From Bradyrhizobium lablabi (GTDB lineage: Bacteria; Pseudomonadota; Alphaproteobacteria; Rhizobiales; Xanthobacteraceae): a stretch of DNA of 64,000 nt. Of the stretch, positions 8,574 through 18,025 are shown one piece after another; the first letter of the stretch is position 1; each line of letters starts with the position of its first letter. The stretch is taken from positions 5,862,501 through 5,926,500 of the forward strand of contig NZ_LT670844.1 of the NCBI RefSeq assembly GCF_900141755.1, written 5' to 3'. Position numbers and translations under genes: made by a program. The notes beneath the pieces are model-generated. The model was given only the letters and a program-made list of their open reading frames with translations. It was not told the DNA's origin and made no database searches.

Positions 8574-9037
8574 GTTTCTGTTTTTCCGAAATGCAAATCA
8601 GGCTATATGATTTGCCGTCCCGTCCCACTGAGGGGCGGTTCGCGATCGTCACGGACGCGGGGCGGGATGCGGTGGACGCGGATGCGCCGATAACGAACGG
8701 CGCTGAGGCGGACGGCGAAGTCGTGTGGTCCTGACGCCCCGACGCTGGCGTCAAGTTCTTGAGAAGCAAGCTTCTCAGGGGCGACGGTGGCAAGAAAGCC
8801 CGGTCGCCGGGGAGAGCGCGAAGTAAGCCGTAAACCATTGCGCGGGGAGTGCTGGGTGATTCCGGTGTGACCTGACTAACGCGTGTGCGCTCTCACACTA
8901 TCATTGCACACGCGGCTATCGGGCGCATCGGGCGCCCGGCATTCCCTGCGCCCTCTGACTGGAGAGGGCGGGAAGTTGATGGCAAACCTCGAGCAAAACG
9001 CGCTGCGAGATCGCGAAGTTATGTCTGCTGTTTGAAA
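8574..9037. repeat. Large dispersed structured repeat, copy 1 (candidate ncRNA)
   Basis: This is about 460 bases, matching 40154-40643 along nearly its whole length in the same orientation. Both start with TTTCTG and TCCGAAAT, an AAATCAG, then a TATATG box, and both end near TTTGAAA. Possible stem-loops in this copy are 8733-8738/8747-8752, 8758-8766/8771-8779, 8880-8888/8906-8914, 8921-8926/8932-8937 and 8950-8956/8963-8969. Comparison with copy 2 shows several stems kept by compensating base changes. No open frame is conserved. It could be transcribed as RNA or be a palindrome-rich non-autonomous element. Confidence 0.75.
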
Positions 9038-9051
9038 ATTGAATCCCATCT

Positions 9052-9191
9052 GTCATCGCCCGGCATAGCCGTCCGAAGGACGGCGTCGCTTCCGCTCGCC
9101 TATGACCGGGCGACCCAGTATTCCAGAGGCAGCTGCGATTAAGCCGAGGGGCCGCGGCGTACTGGATCCCCCGGTCAAGCCGGGGGACGAC
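9052..9191. repeat. Dispersed palindromic repeat, GTCATCGCCCGG family, copy 1
   Basis: It begins GTCATCGCCCGGC and ends with GTCAAGCCGGGGGACGAC. Inside are GACCCAGTATTCCAGAGGC and CGCGGCGTACTGGATC. The copy at 60417-60520 has the same outer arms and the same two inner phrases in opposite orientation, so this is one repeat family. Confidence 0.75.
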
Positions 9192-9281
9192 GACTTCTTA
9201 TGAAGCAGGCACTGTGCGCCACTCGCGCGACCCGTTAGCGATGCCCTGGAACGACGAAGGCAAGATGCGTGGTTTGAAGAT

Positions 9282-9331
9282 TCAGCCCGCCGCCATCTCG
9301 GAACGGATTTCGGCGCGCAACTCGTCGATCA
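9282..9331 (-). repeat. Second copy of the ccrM 3' end
   Basis: Bases 9282-9331 match 9750-9799, the last 16 codons and stop of ccrM, at about 47 of 50 positions. Read on the minus strand it encodes [15 protein letters not shown] and a stop. The two internal differences are synonymous (CTG/TTG, CGC/CGT). The two copies bracket about 420 bases containing one small membrane-protein gene, whose stop codon uses the last bases of this copy. It is either the original end of ccrM displaced by an insertion or a transferred fragment. Confidence 0.8.
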
Positions 9332-9655
9332 TTTGACGTAGAAAACGCCGAATAATCCCGCGACGATCAATCCAGCGCCGATCACGTCAATGATGGCCGC
9401 GAAACGAACTGCCGAATGCAAATTCGAAGCTTGAACGCCGCGTTCCGATCGGCTCGCATAACCGTGGACGATGACCTGTTGATTGTAATCGCGATTGGCG
9501 TCCAACCCGTCGGCCAAGCCGGCGCAAATCAGGAGAATGCCGAGAAGGATGAGACCGGCAAAGCCGAGGAACGCCAAAAGCAGCATCGGAAATATGCCGA
9601 CAAAAAAGATCGGCAATAGCGCTAGCAGGAGCGGTGTCTCGGCTTGTCTTCGCAT
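9329..9655 (-). CDS. Small membrane protein of unknown function
   Basis: A protein of about 108 residues. A charged start (MRRQAETP) is followed by two adjoining hydrophobic helices (LLLALLPIFFVGIFPMLLLA, LGFAGLILLGILLICAG), a polar middle, and a C-terminal helix (AAIIDVIGAGLIVAGLFGVF). The ATG at 9655 is chosen. A TTG at 9721 would add 22 residues. Its stop TGA (9329-9331) lies in the duplicated ccrM 3' end, so the gene appears to belong to an inserted cassette. I do not recognise the family. Confidence 0.6.
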   Translation of the reverse strand: MRRQAETPLLLALLPIFFVGIFPMLLLAFLGFAGLILLGILLICAGLADGLDANRDYNQQVIVHGYASRSERGVQASNLHSAVRFAAIIDVIGAGLIVAGLFGVFYVK

Positions 9656-9749
9656 CGGACGACCAATCAAGATAGCAAGTGATGCTCGTCGATTGTAGTC
9701 CCTGTCCTCGCGCCGAAGCAAGATGCAAGGGCTGCATGGCCGATAGGCG

Positions 9750-10902
<1,153 letters not shown>

Positions 10903-11236
10903 AGGCGACGCTGTCGGCGACGCGGGACCAAACAACCGACTGGCGATACATTGACCGGCCAAAGTAAAAATCGACTTAATCGAAAATATTATCGAACGAA
11001 ATTGCGATGGTTCTTCGGTTCGCTGCGACGGAGAGCTTCGCACCGCCATGCAGCATCGCGCCCGGCGAACTTCGATTCGAAACGACACTGGAAATCGATG
11101 TTTCCGGTGTGTTTTGCGCGGAAGTTCTCTGCGCCGCCGCACTAGGCAATTTTTGCCGGGCGGGTTATTGATTAACGGAATGGAAATTTTACGTGACTGT
11201 CGCGTTGGTAGCAGCCGGGATTAAGGAAACACCGCC
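10903..11236. other. Divergent promoter region ccrM / ypfJ-like gene
   Basis: This 334-base region must carry both promoters. An AT-rich segment at 10964-11005 includes a lone TTAA (10976-10979), at best half of a CtrA site, because no second TTAA lies 7 bases away. I see no gene. Confidence 0.45.
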
Positions 11237-12166
11237 ATGCGTTACGATGACTTCCGCCGCAGCGACGACATCGAAGACCGTCGCGGCGATGATGGTGGCG
11301 GGGGCGGTGGCGGCCTCGGCCTGCCGATGGGCGGCGGCGGGCTCGGCATCGGCACCATCATCGTGCTTGGCCTGGTCGGTTACGCCTTCGGCATCGACCC
11401 GCGGATCCTGATCGGCGGCGCGCAAATTCTCACCGGCGGCGGCCAGGCGCCGACCTACCAGACCGATCGCAGGTCCGGCACGGTCAAGACCGGCGCGCCG
11501 ACCGACGAGATGGGCAGCATGATCGCCGGCATACTGGGTGAGATCGACGATCGCTGGAGCGAGATTTTCCAGGCCTCGGGGCAATCCTATACCGGTCCGA
11601 AAATCGTGCTGTTTCGCAACGCCACCAATGGCGGGCGCTGCGGCATGGCGCAGTCGGCGATGGGACCGTTTTATTGTCCGCCGGACAAGACGATTTTCCT
11701 CGATACTGGCTTCTTCCGCGAGGTCGAGACGCGGTTTCGCGGCTGCTCCGGCAATGCCTGCAAGTTCACCGCGGCCTATATCATCGCCCATGAGGCCGGC
11801 CATCACGTGCAAAACCTGCTCGGCATCCTGCCGCGGGTGACGCGGCTGCAGCAGCAGGCCGGCAGCAAGGCCGAATCCAACGCGCTGCAGGTCAGGGTCG
11901 AGCTGCAGGCGGATTGCCTGTCGGGCGTCTGGGTCAACCGCGAGGAGAAAAAGCGGCCGGGCTTCCTCGAAGCCGGCGACATCGATGCGGCGCTGACCAC
12001 GGCGTCCGCGATCGGCGACGATACGCTGCAGCGGCAGGCGACCGGGCGGGTGGTGCCTGACTCCTTCACCCACGGCTCCGCCGCGCAGCGCAAGCAATGG
12101 TTCATGACCGGCTATCAGCAGGGCACCGTGCAGGCCTGCAACACGTTTGGCGGGGGCAGTCCATAA
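11237..12166 (+). CDS. ypfJ: YpfJ-family neutral zinc metallopeptidase-like membrane protein
   Basis: A 309-residue protein. After a charged start and a Gly-rich linker there is one membrane segment (LGIGTIIVLGLVGYAFGI, about residues 35-52). The main domain is the YpfJ-type putative neutral zinc metallopeptidase, with AAYIIAHEAGHHVQNLLG around residue 185 supplying HEXXH. The later ELQADCLSGVWVN supplies the probable third ligand Glu. Conserved Cys pairs (GGRCGMAQS, FYCPPDKT, GCSGNACKF) point to an exported domain. The role is not well known in any organism. It is divergent from ccrM and followed by moaB. Confidence 0.88.
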   Translation: MRYDDFRRSDDIEDRRGDDGGGGGGGLGLPMGGGGLGIGTIIVLGLVGYAFGIDPRILIGGAQILTGGGQAPTYQTDRRSGTVKTGAPTDEMGSMIAGILGEIDDRWSEIFQASGQSYTGPKIVLFRNATNGGRCGMAQSAMGPFYCPPDKTIFLDTGFFREVETRFRGCSGNACKFTAAYIIAHEAGHHVQNLLGILPRVTRLQQQAGSKAESNALQVRVELQADCLSGVWVNREEKKRPGFLEAGDIDAALTTASAIGDDTLQRQATGRVVPDSFTHGSAAQRKQWFMTGYQQGTVQACNTFGGGSP

Positions 12167-12177
12167 CGACATTAATC

Positions 12178-12266
12178 GTCATGGTCGGGCTCGTCCCGGC
12201 CATCCACGTCTTTGCCAGCCGCGAGAAAGTGAAGACGTGGATGCCCGGCACAAGGCCGGGCATGAC
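12178..12266. repeat. Dispersed repeat, GTCATG..CATCCACGTCTT family, copy 1
   Basis: The arms GTCATGGTCGGGCTCGTCCC and GCACAAGGCCGGGCATGAC flank an inner pair, CATCCACGTCTT and AAGACGTGGATG. Related copies are at 37281-37366 and 38189-38276. It lies between the ypfJ-like gene and moaB. Confidence 0.8.
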
Positions 12267-12282
12267 GAGAGGGAGGCAGTCT

Positions 12283-12846
12283 ATGTCCTCGATCGACGAG
12301 ACCAAACAATTCATTCCGCTCAATATCGCGGTGCTGACGATTTCCGATACGCGCTCGCTTGCGGATGACAAATCCGGAACCACTCTGGCGGAGCGGCTCA
12401 TCGCGGCCGGCCATCATCTCGCGGCGCGCGAGATCATCGTCGACGACGTCGAGGCGATCCGCATCATCATCAAGCGATGGATTGCCGATCCCGGTGTCGA
12501 CGTCGTCATCACCACCGGCGGCACCGGTTTTACCGGCCGCGATGTGACGCCGGAGGCGGTCGAGCCCCTGTTCGAAAAGCGGATGGACGGCTTTTCCATC
12601 GCGTTTCATATGCTGAGCTACGCCAAGATCGGCACCTCGACCGTCCAAAGCCGCGCCACCGCAGGCGTTGCCGGCGCCACCTTCATCTTCTGCCTGCCGG
12701 GATCGCCCGGCGCCTGCCGCGATGCCTGGGACGGAATCCTGTTGGCCCAGCTCGATTACCGGACACGGCCCTGCAATTTCGTCGAGATCATGCCGCGGCT
12801 CGACGAACATCTGCGCCGCCCGAAAGCGCAGGGGGCGTCGGCTTAA
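12283..12846 (+). CDS. moaB: Molybdenum cofactor biosynthesis protein B (MoaB/MogA family)
   Basis: A 187-residue protein of the MoaB/MogA family, acting in adenylylation of molybdopterin before molybdate insertion. Seen are NIAVLTISDTRSLADDKSG, the nucleotide/molybdopterin-binding VVITTGGTGFTGRDVTPEA and the C-terminal FCLPGSPGACRDAWDGILLAQL. The ATG at 12283 (MSSIDETKQF) follows GGGAGG at 12271-12276. An upstream in-frame start would run through the repeat and is rejected. In organisms lacking MogA this protein does the MogA step, and which applies here cannot be read from the window. No Moco riboswitch was recognised upstream. Confidence 0.92.
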   Translation: MSSIDETKQFIPLNIAVLTISDTRSLADDKSGTTLAERLIAAGHHLAAREIIVDDVEAIRIIIKRWIADPGVDVVITTGGTGFTGRDVTPEAVEPLFEKRMDGFSIAFHMLSYAKIGTSTVQSRATAGVAGATFIFCLPGSPGACRDAWDGILLAQLDYRTRPCNFVEIMPRLDEHLRRPKAQGASA

Positions 12847-12850
12847 CCTT

Positions 12851-12951
12851 GTCATTCCGGGGCGCGCGATAGCGCGAACCCGGAATCTCGAGATTCCCCG
12901 ATGTGCAATTGCACATCTGAGGTTCGCCGCTTCGCGTCGCCCCGGAATGAC
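12851..12951. repeat. Dispersed palindromic repeat, GTCATTCCGGGGC family, copy 2
   Basis: It matches 4161-4262 in order and content. The inner palindrome here is GATGTGCAATTGCACATC, against GATGCGCAATTGCGCATC in copy 1. The C-to-T and G-to-A changes are symmetric, so the palindrome is intact in both. It separates moaB from a convergent glycosyltransferase gene. Confidence 0.85.
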
Positions 12952-12959
12952 GGGGACTG

Positions 12960-13526
12960 TCACGCAACCATGATCCGGCTGCGCAATACGGTGCGCGCGC
13001 GGCCGAGCTGCCGGAGCAGCCTTTTCTCGGAGCGGCGGGCGTCGGGCGCGTAGCCGCCGAGCCGGTCGTAATGCTCGCGTGCGATCAACAGTCCCTGATC
13101 CGCCGACGGCCCGCTGATCATCCTTGCCACGAATTTGAAACCATCCCACAGCCCTGGCTCGGCATAGGGCGAGCGGGCATAACGGAAGATGGCGGCGCGC
13201 GGCCGGTCGCTTAAGGAGACGCGCTGGATGAATTGCGTGGTTTCATCGATCCAGCCCGTATCCAGCACCGCACCCGCATGCAGGAACATCAGCCACGGCG
13301 AGCGGGCCTGGCGCGCGCCGGCTGCCAGCGCCGCGGCATGCGATCCCTCGAAGCGCAGGAAACGACAGCCCGCGACATCGGCGACCCGCTCAATCACGCC
13401 GGTGTCCGAACGGTCGACCAACAGCACCTCCCGTATCACGCCGGCGGCGGCGCCGGGCACCAGAGCTGCGAGGGTAGCTACCGCAGGCTGCTCGACGCCT
13501 TCGGTGGGAATAATGACGCTCAGCAT
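12960..13526 (-). CDS. Family 2-like glycosyltransferase
   Basis: A protein of about 188 residues. It starts MLSVIIPTEGVEQPAVATLA, a GT2-type nucleotide-sugar-binding strand, followed by EVLLVDRSDTG and SPWLMFLHAGAVLDTGWIDE, where the HAG segment takes the place of the usual DXD metal site. It is shorter than typical GT2 enzymes and the DXD is not canonical, so activity is uncertain. The ATG at 13526 starts the domain. The frame begins 24 bases earlier at 13550. Convergent with moaB. Confidence 0.72.
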   Translation of the reverse strand: MLSVIIPTEGVEQPAVATLAALVPGAAAGVIREVLLVDRSDTGVIERVADVAGCRFLRFEGSHAAALAAGARQARSPWLMFLHAGAVLDTGWIDETTQFIQRVSLSDRPRAAIFRYARSPYAEPGLWDGFKFVARMISGPSADQGLLIAREHYDRLGGYAPDARRSEKRLLRQLGRARTVLRSRIMVA

Positions 13527-13678
13527 TGATAAGTTCTTCGATCCCCTCAAGCGGCTTTAAAAAAACGTCGCACAATTATCATCTTGTCACATTCAAGACA
13601 GCATGCCGGCTGCAGCTTTTTACGGCAATGCGGCCGCCGCTTGCCCAGCCCCAGCTTGGCAGCAAAAGATAATCTGAT

Positions 13679-13693
13679 GTTCTTGATTTGTTC
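13679..13693. promoter_or_regulatory. Candidate LexA (SOS) box overlapping a promoter
   Basis: GTTC (13679-13682), seven bases, GTTC (13690-13693) is an exact match to the alphaproteobacterial LexA direct repeat GTTC-N7-GTTC. It overlaps a -35-like TTGATT (13683-13688) which is 16 bases from a -10-like TATCTA (13705-13710). The next ATG, at 13717, begins the SplB-like gene. Repression by LexA would follow from this geometry. Confidence 0.6.
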
Positions 13694-13716
13694 TCAGGGC
13701 GTGCTATCTAGAGCCC

Positions 13717-14880
13717 ATGAGTCGAGCATCCTCTCATGCCCTCAAGCACCCGCCGGTCACGGCGCCCTCCGAACCGGCGGGTGCGACTTCGCCTTTTCCC
13801 GAGCTGGCGGTCGCCATCGAACGCGAGCGGCGGCGTGGCCGCGGCGCGCAATCCAACGACAGCGGCCGTTTCGAGGCCGAAGCCCGCGTAGCCTTCGACG
13901 ACGGCTGGCAGAGCCTAGATGAGTTGCCGCCGTTCAAGACCAGCGTCGCGCTCGATACGGCGCGAAAGGTCATCACCCGCAACGATTCCCCCGATATCGG
14001 CTTCGACCGTTCGATCAATCCTTACCGGGGTTGCGAGCATGGCTGCGTCTATTGCTTCGCGCGGCCGACCCACGCTTTTCTCGGCCTGTCGCCGGGGCTC
14101 GACTTCGAAACCAAACTCTTTGCAAAACCCGATGCGCCGCAGCTTCTGGAAAAGGAACTGGCGGCGCAGGATTACGAACCACGCATGATCGCGATCGGTA
14201 CCAACACCGATCCGTATCAGCCGATCGACCGCGAGCGCAAGATCATGCGCGGCATTCTGGAGGTGCTGGATCGGGCCTCGCATCCGGTCGGCATCGTGAC
14301 CAAATCGGCGCTGGTGACCCGCGACATCGATATTCTGTCACGGATGGCGAAGCGCAATCTGGCAAAAGTGGCGATCTCGGTGACGACGCTCGACGCCAAA
14401 CTGGCGCGCACCATGGAGCCGCGGGCCTCGACGCCGCCGAAGCGGCTAGAGGCGCTGCGGCAACTCTCGGAAGCCGGAATTCCGACCACGGTGATGGTGG
14501 CGCCGGTGATCCCCGCGCTCAACGATGCCGAGATCGAGCGCATTCTCGACGCCGCCGCGCATGCCGGCGTCAAGGAAGCGAGCTATGTGCTGCTGCGGCT
14601 GCCGCTGGAAGTGCGCGACCTCTTCCGCGAATGGCTGATGGCCAATTATCCCGACCGCTATCGCCACGTCTTCACCCTGATCCGAGACATGCGCGGCGGG
14701 CGCGATTACGACTCGCAATGGGGAACGCGGATGAAGGGCACCGGACCGATGGCCTGGATGATCGGACGCCGCTTCGAAATCGCCTGCGAAAAATTAGGGC
14801 TCAACAAGCGGCGTTCGAAACTGACCACCGAACATTTCGCGCGGCCGAAACGCAGCGGACAGCAGTTGAGTCTTTTTTAG
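13717..14880 (+). CDS. PA0069-family radical SAM protein (SplB-like)
   Basis: This 387-residue radical SAM protein is related to spore photoproduct lyase. It has NPYRGCEHGCVYCFARPTHA near residues 102-121, in which CX3CX2C binds the [4Fe-4S] cluster. FETKLFAKPDAPQLLEKEL, IAIGTNTDPYQPIDRERKIM and TKSALVTRDIDIL follow, matching the SplB-like family found in non-sporulating bacteria. Its biochemical reaction is not established. The N-terminal 50 residues are low-complexity. The start at 13717 lies only 6 bases after the -10-like box, so the transcript may be nearly leaderless, or a downstream start may be used. The upstream LexA-like box suggests a DNA-damage role. Confidence 0.88.
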   Translation: MSRASSHALKHPPVTAPSEPAGATSPFPELAVAIERERRRGRGAQSNDSGRFEAEARVAFDDGWQSLDELPPFKTSVALDTARKVITRNDSPDIGFDRSINPYRGCEHGCVYCFARPTHAFLGLSPGLDFETKLFAKPDAPQLLEKELAAQDYEPRMIAIGTNTDPYQPIDRERKIMRGILEVLDRASHPVGIVTKSALVTRDIDILSRMAKRNLAKVAISVTTLDAKLARTMEPRASTPPKRLEALRQLSEAGIPTTVMVAPVIPALNDAEIERILDAAAHAGVKEASYVLLRLPLEVRDLFREWLMANYPDRYRHVFTLIRDMRGGRDYDSQWGTRMKGTGPMAWMIGRRFEIACEKLGLNKRRSKLTTEHFARPKRSGQQLSLF

Positions 14881-14936
14881 TGGTTGGCGCGTGACCCTAC
14901 CTTCTGAAACTCCGCGGATGGCGCTACGATGGGCGG

Positions 14937-15509
14937 ATGAACCCCGACTCGCAGCCATCATCCGCAGTCAGTGACGGCGTTGTGCTCACAACTCCGCGCA
15001 TGGTGCTGCGCGCAGTTGGCGAGGCCGACATTCCTTGGCTGCATCAGAAAATCTTCAGCGTTCCGGAAGTAATGAACTGGGTGTTCGCGGGCACGGCGTT
15101 ATCGCGATCAGAATCGGACAGTTTCATTCGCGAAAACTTCAATTTCAAAGCCGCGCCGACCGGCCTGTGCGCGCTGGTCGACAAGGCAAGCGGCGAGCTG
15201 ATCGGGTTTGCAGGGCTAAGCCCGTGTCAGGCTTTGGCGGATGATGATCTGGAATTCGGGTTCGTATTGGCGCGCGAAGCCTGGGGGAAGGGTCTTGCGA
15301 CCGAAATCGGGCAGGCACAACTCGCTCTTGGATTCGAGCAACTTGGGCGGCCACGGCTGCTTGCGCTGGCCTCTGCACAGAACGCGGCCTCGATCGGTAC
15401 GCTGCAAAAGCTTGGAATGCATTACCATTCGGATGAGACCCCGGTCGGCCGCAGCCTACGCCGGGTTTATTGCATTGGTGCCGACGAATGGCGTCAACGT
15501 CACCACTGA
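14937..15509 (+). CDS. GNAT-family N-acetyltransferase (RimJ/RimL-like)
   Basis: A 190-residue protein with the GNAT order: [20 protein letters not shown] near the start, then [31 protein letters not shown] (the acetyl-CoA pyrophosphate loop of the Q/RXXGXA type) and [16 protein letters not shown]. This pattern is typical of RimJ/RimL-like enzymes that acetylate protein N-termini or small amines. It lies between the SplB-like gene and rnhB, all on the plus strand. The substrate is unknown. Confidence 0.88.
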   Translation: MNPDSQPSSAVSDGVVLTTPRMVLRAVGEADIPWLHQKIFSVPEVMNWVFAGTALSRSESDSFIRENFNFKAAPTGLCALVDKASGELIGFAGLSPCQALADDDLEFGFVLAREAWGKGLATEIGQAQLALGFEQLGRPRLLALASAQNAASIGTLQKLGMHYHSDETPVGRSLRRVYCIGADEWRQRHH

Positions 15510-15571
15510 ATAGCGGGAATTGCGCCGGGTTCCCGGTTGCGCGCCGGCCGCCGCTTGCGCACGATCCCGGC

Positions 15572-16330
15572 ATGATTCGGGAAAAATCCGCCAAAGACCC
15601 CGCAAAGCCGACAAAAGGCGTGATCGCGGTCGCGCCGCCGAGCTTTCGCCGCGAGCGCGCGCTGATCAAGCGCGGGGTCTGGCCGGTGGCCGGCTGCGAT
15701 GAGGCCGGGCGCGGGCCGCTGGCGGGCCCGGTGGTGGCCGCAGCCGTGGTGCTCGATCCCAAACGGATCCCCAAAGGCATCGACGATTCGAAGCGGCTGA
15801 CACCGGAGCGCCGCGAGGAACTGTTCGAGGAAATCTGCAAGACCGCATCCTTCGCGGTCGCCTTCGCCTCGCCGGCGCGGATCGACCGCGACAATATCCT
15901 GCGCGCCTCGCTATGGGCGCTTGCGCGCGCGGTCGGTGCGCTGCCGGAAATGCCCAAACATGTCTTCGTCGATGGCCGCGACAAGCTCGATACCGCGTGC
16001 GACTGCGACGCGGTGATCGGCGGCGACGGAATTGTGGTCTCGATCGCGGCGGCCTCGATCATCGCCAAGGTGACGCGCGACCGCCTGATGCGCGCCCTGG
16101 CGCAGGATTGCCCGGGGTATGGCTTCGAATCCCACAAGGGTTACAGCGTGCCGGAGCATCTCGAGGCGCTGGACCGGCTGGGCCCGTCGGTGCATCACAG
16201 AAGCTTCTTCGCACCCGTTGTGGCGGCGCGGGAAAAACATCAGCCATGGACGGTCAAACGCGAACCCGACCTGTTTGCGGAAACGCTGACGGGTGCCGAG
16301 GCAAGCGCGGAGATTTCCGCCGGCCTTTGA
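15572..16330 (+). CDS. rnhB: Ribonuclease HII
   Basis: A 252-residue type 2 RNase H, which cuts the RNA strand of RNA-DNA hybrids and single ribonucleotides in [23 protein letters not shown] near residues 39-58 holds the catalytic Asp-Glu pair of the DEAGRG signature. [11 protein letters not shown] has the third Asp, and [12 protein letters not shown] and [10 protein letters not shown] are the later family blocks. The ATG at 15572 adds about 40 residues before the core, common in alphaproteobacteria. A start at 15470 would overlap the GNAT gene and is rejected. It lies about 4.7 kb from ccrM, a loosely kept linkage in alphaproteobacteria. Confidence 0.94.
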   Translation: MIREKSAKDPAKPTKGVIAVAPPSFRRERALIKRGVWPVAGCDEAGRGPLAGPVVAAAVVLDPKRIPKGIDDSKRLTPERREELFEEICKTASFAVAFASPARIDRDNILRASLWALARAVGALPEMPKHVFVDGRDKLDTACDCDAVIGGDGIVVSIAAASIIAKVTRDRLMRALAQDCPGYGFESHKGYSVPEHLEALDRLGPSVHHRSFFAPVVAAREKHQPWTVKREPDLFAETLTGAEASAEISAGL

Positions 16331-16510
16331 TGCCGGTTGCCTCGGTCGGCGGCGGGCTTTAATACCCTCTCATTGACCAGCTCGAAGCGTTAGGCCTCAA
16401 TCGTGAGGCGCGCACTCCAAGGCGGCACATTTGCGCTGTCCGGTGCGCGTCTTCGGCCCTGAGGGACATTCCTGCCGGTCAGCTCGTTTCGAAAGCGATC
16501 CAGCCGTTTC

Positions 16511-18019
16511 ATGCGTTTCACCTCCCTGATCGTCGAACTGATCCGCGCCCGGCCGCGGCTGGTGGTGTGGCTCGTGGTGCTGTTTCAGGCCGCGCTGTGG
16601 CTGATCATCCCGCTAATGCTCTATCGCAGCCCTCCCGGCGACTTGGCGACCGTGCTCGCTTACGGCCGGGAATACCAGGTCGGCACCGACCTCGGCCCGC
16701 CGCTGGCGTTCTGGCTTGCCGATATCGCGTTTCGTCTCGCCGGCAATCACGTGTTCGGCGTCTATCTGTTGGCGCAGCTTTGCGGGGTCGCGATGTTCTG
16801 GACGCTGTATCAGCTGGCGCGCGCCATCGTCGGCGGCCAGCAGGCGGTGCTCGCGGTGCTCCTGACCATGACGGTCGCAGCCTTCAGCTGGCCCAGCCTC
16901 GAGTTCGGTCCCGCGGTGCTGGCGCGTCCGCTGTGGGCGCTGTTGCTGCTGCACTCCTGGCAATTGATCGGCCAGAACCGGCGCAACGCCTGGTTCGCGT
17001 GGTCGATCGACGCCGGGCTTCTGCTTTTGACGATTTCTGCCGCACCCGTTCTGTTGCTGCTGGTCGCAGGCTTTGCGGTCACGACCGCGCGCGGGCGGCG
17101 CACGCTGCAGTCGTTCGATCCGCTGTTCGCGCTTTTGGTGGTCGCCGTGCTGGCGCTGCCCTATCTGATCTGGGTGATCCGCGCCGACGCGCTCGCGTTG
17201 CCGCCATGGCCGGCGCTTTCGGATTTGAGCGGCAGGGCGTTGCACTGGGGAATTTTGCTCGGCGGCCTCGTGCTCGCAATTTCCGGCATCGTGCTGCTGA
17301 TGCTGCTCAACTCCGGCTGGTTCGCGCGCAATCCGGAAGAGGCGCCGATCATCTATCGGCCGCCGGTCGATCCGCTGGCGCGCGAATTCGTGTATTTCTT
17401 CGCAATCGCGCCGGCGCTGGCCGGAAGCCTGATCGCGGGTGTTTTCAATTTCGACGGTGTCGCCGGCGGGGCCGGGGTCGCGCTGTTGATGTCGGGGCTC
17501 GCCGCGATCGTCGCGACCGGCGATCTCGTTCAGCTGCGGCGTCAGCGCCTGCTGCGCTCGGTCTGGGCGGCCGCCATTCTCGCGCCCGCGCTCGCAGCGC
17601 TTGCGGCGACGGTCTTTTTGCCCTGGACCGGCAATGGCGAGGTGGCGACGTCGCTGCCGGCGAAAGCGATTGCCAATTTCTTCGGCGACAGTTTTGAGCG
17701 GCGCACTAATCGCCCGCTCAAAGCCGTGACCGGCGATGCCCAGCTTGCGGCCCTGATTTCGCTGGACACCGCCCGTCCGCATCTGCTTTTCGCCACCGCG
17801 CCGGAGCGGACGCCATGGCTTGACTTCGCAAAATTCAACGAAACCGGCGGCATCGTGGTGTGGCGCGCATCGGATACGGTCGGCACGCCGCCGCCCGAAA
17901 TCGCACAGCGATTTCCGGGCCTCGTGCCCGAAGTGCCGCGCGCGTTCGAGCAGCTCGTGACGGGACGGCAGCCGCTATTGCGGATCGGCTGGGCCATCGT
18001 GCGGCCGAAGGTGCCGTAG
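16511..18019 (+). CDS. Family 39 glycosyltransferase-like integral membrane protein
   Basis: A 502-residue polytopic protein of the ArnT/PMT type, which moves a sugar or lipid-linked group onto a surface acceptor using a polyprenyl-phosphate donor. After the first helix (LVVWLVVLFQAALWLIIPLM) the extracytoplasmic loop has DLATVLAYGREYQVGTDLGP, in the position of the catalytic acidic loop. FWLADIAFRLAGNHVFGVYL and many hydrophobic segments follow, and the last 120 residues are a soluble tail. I count roughly ten to twelve membrane segments. The acceptor is unknown. Confidence 0.8.
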   Translation: MRFTSLIVELIRARPRLVVWLVVLFQAALWLIIPLMLYRSPPGDLATVLAYGREYQVGTDLGPPLAFWLADIAFRLAGNHVFGVYLLAQLCGVAMFWTLYQLARAIVGGQQAVLAVLLTMTVAAFSWPSLEFGPAVLARPLWALLLLHSWQLIGQNRRNAWFAWSIDAGLLLLTISAAPVLLLLVAGFAVTTARGRRTLQSFDPLFALLVVAVLALPYLIWVIRADALALPPWPALSDLSGRALHWGILLGGLVLAISGIVLLMLLNSGWFARNPEEAPIIYRPPVDPLAREFVYFFAIAPALAGSLIAGVFNFDGVAGGAGVALLMSGLAAIVATGDLVQLRRQRLLRSVWAAAILAPALAALAATVFLPWTGNGEVATSLPAKAIANFFGDSFERRTNRPLKAVTGDAQLAALISLDTARPHLLFATAPERTPWLDFAKFNETGGIVVWRASDTVGTPPPEIAQRFPGLVPEVPRAFEQLVTGRQPLLRIGWAIVRPKVP

Positions 18020-18025
18020 CTTGCC

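Noticed and set aside
8341..8838. 165-residue minus-strand open frame
   Set aside because: It lies across and antisense to the large repeat, is built of repeat sequence, has no family and no ribosome site. Its product would share sequence only with other repeat copies.
9052..9191. CRISPR-like or tRNA-like structure
   Set aside because: There are only two palindromic arms and no regularly spaced direct repeats. The same unit recurs at 60417-60520. No CRISPR or tRNA was found in the window.
10976..10996. CtrA site upstream of ccrM
   Set aside because: One TTAA is present, but at 7-base spacing the second half is TATT rather than TTAA. Too weak to list.
12178..12282. Moco riboswitch before moaB
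   Set aside because: The structured sequence is a dispersed repeat with copies after ppdK, not a riboswitch.
13960..14000. Possible second LexA-type GTTC direct repeat
   Set aside because: Spacing between GTTC-like words was not seven bases. Only the box at 13679-13693 fits.
16613..17782. 389-residue minus-strand frame opposite the GT39-like gene
   Set aside because: Shadow frame rich in Arg, Gln and Glu, with no recognisable domain.
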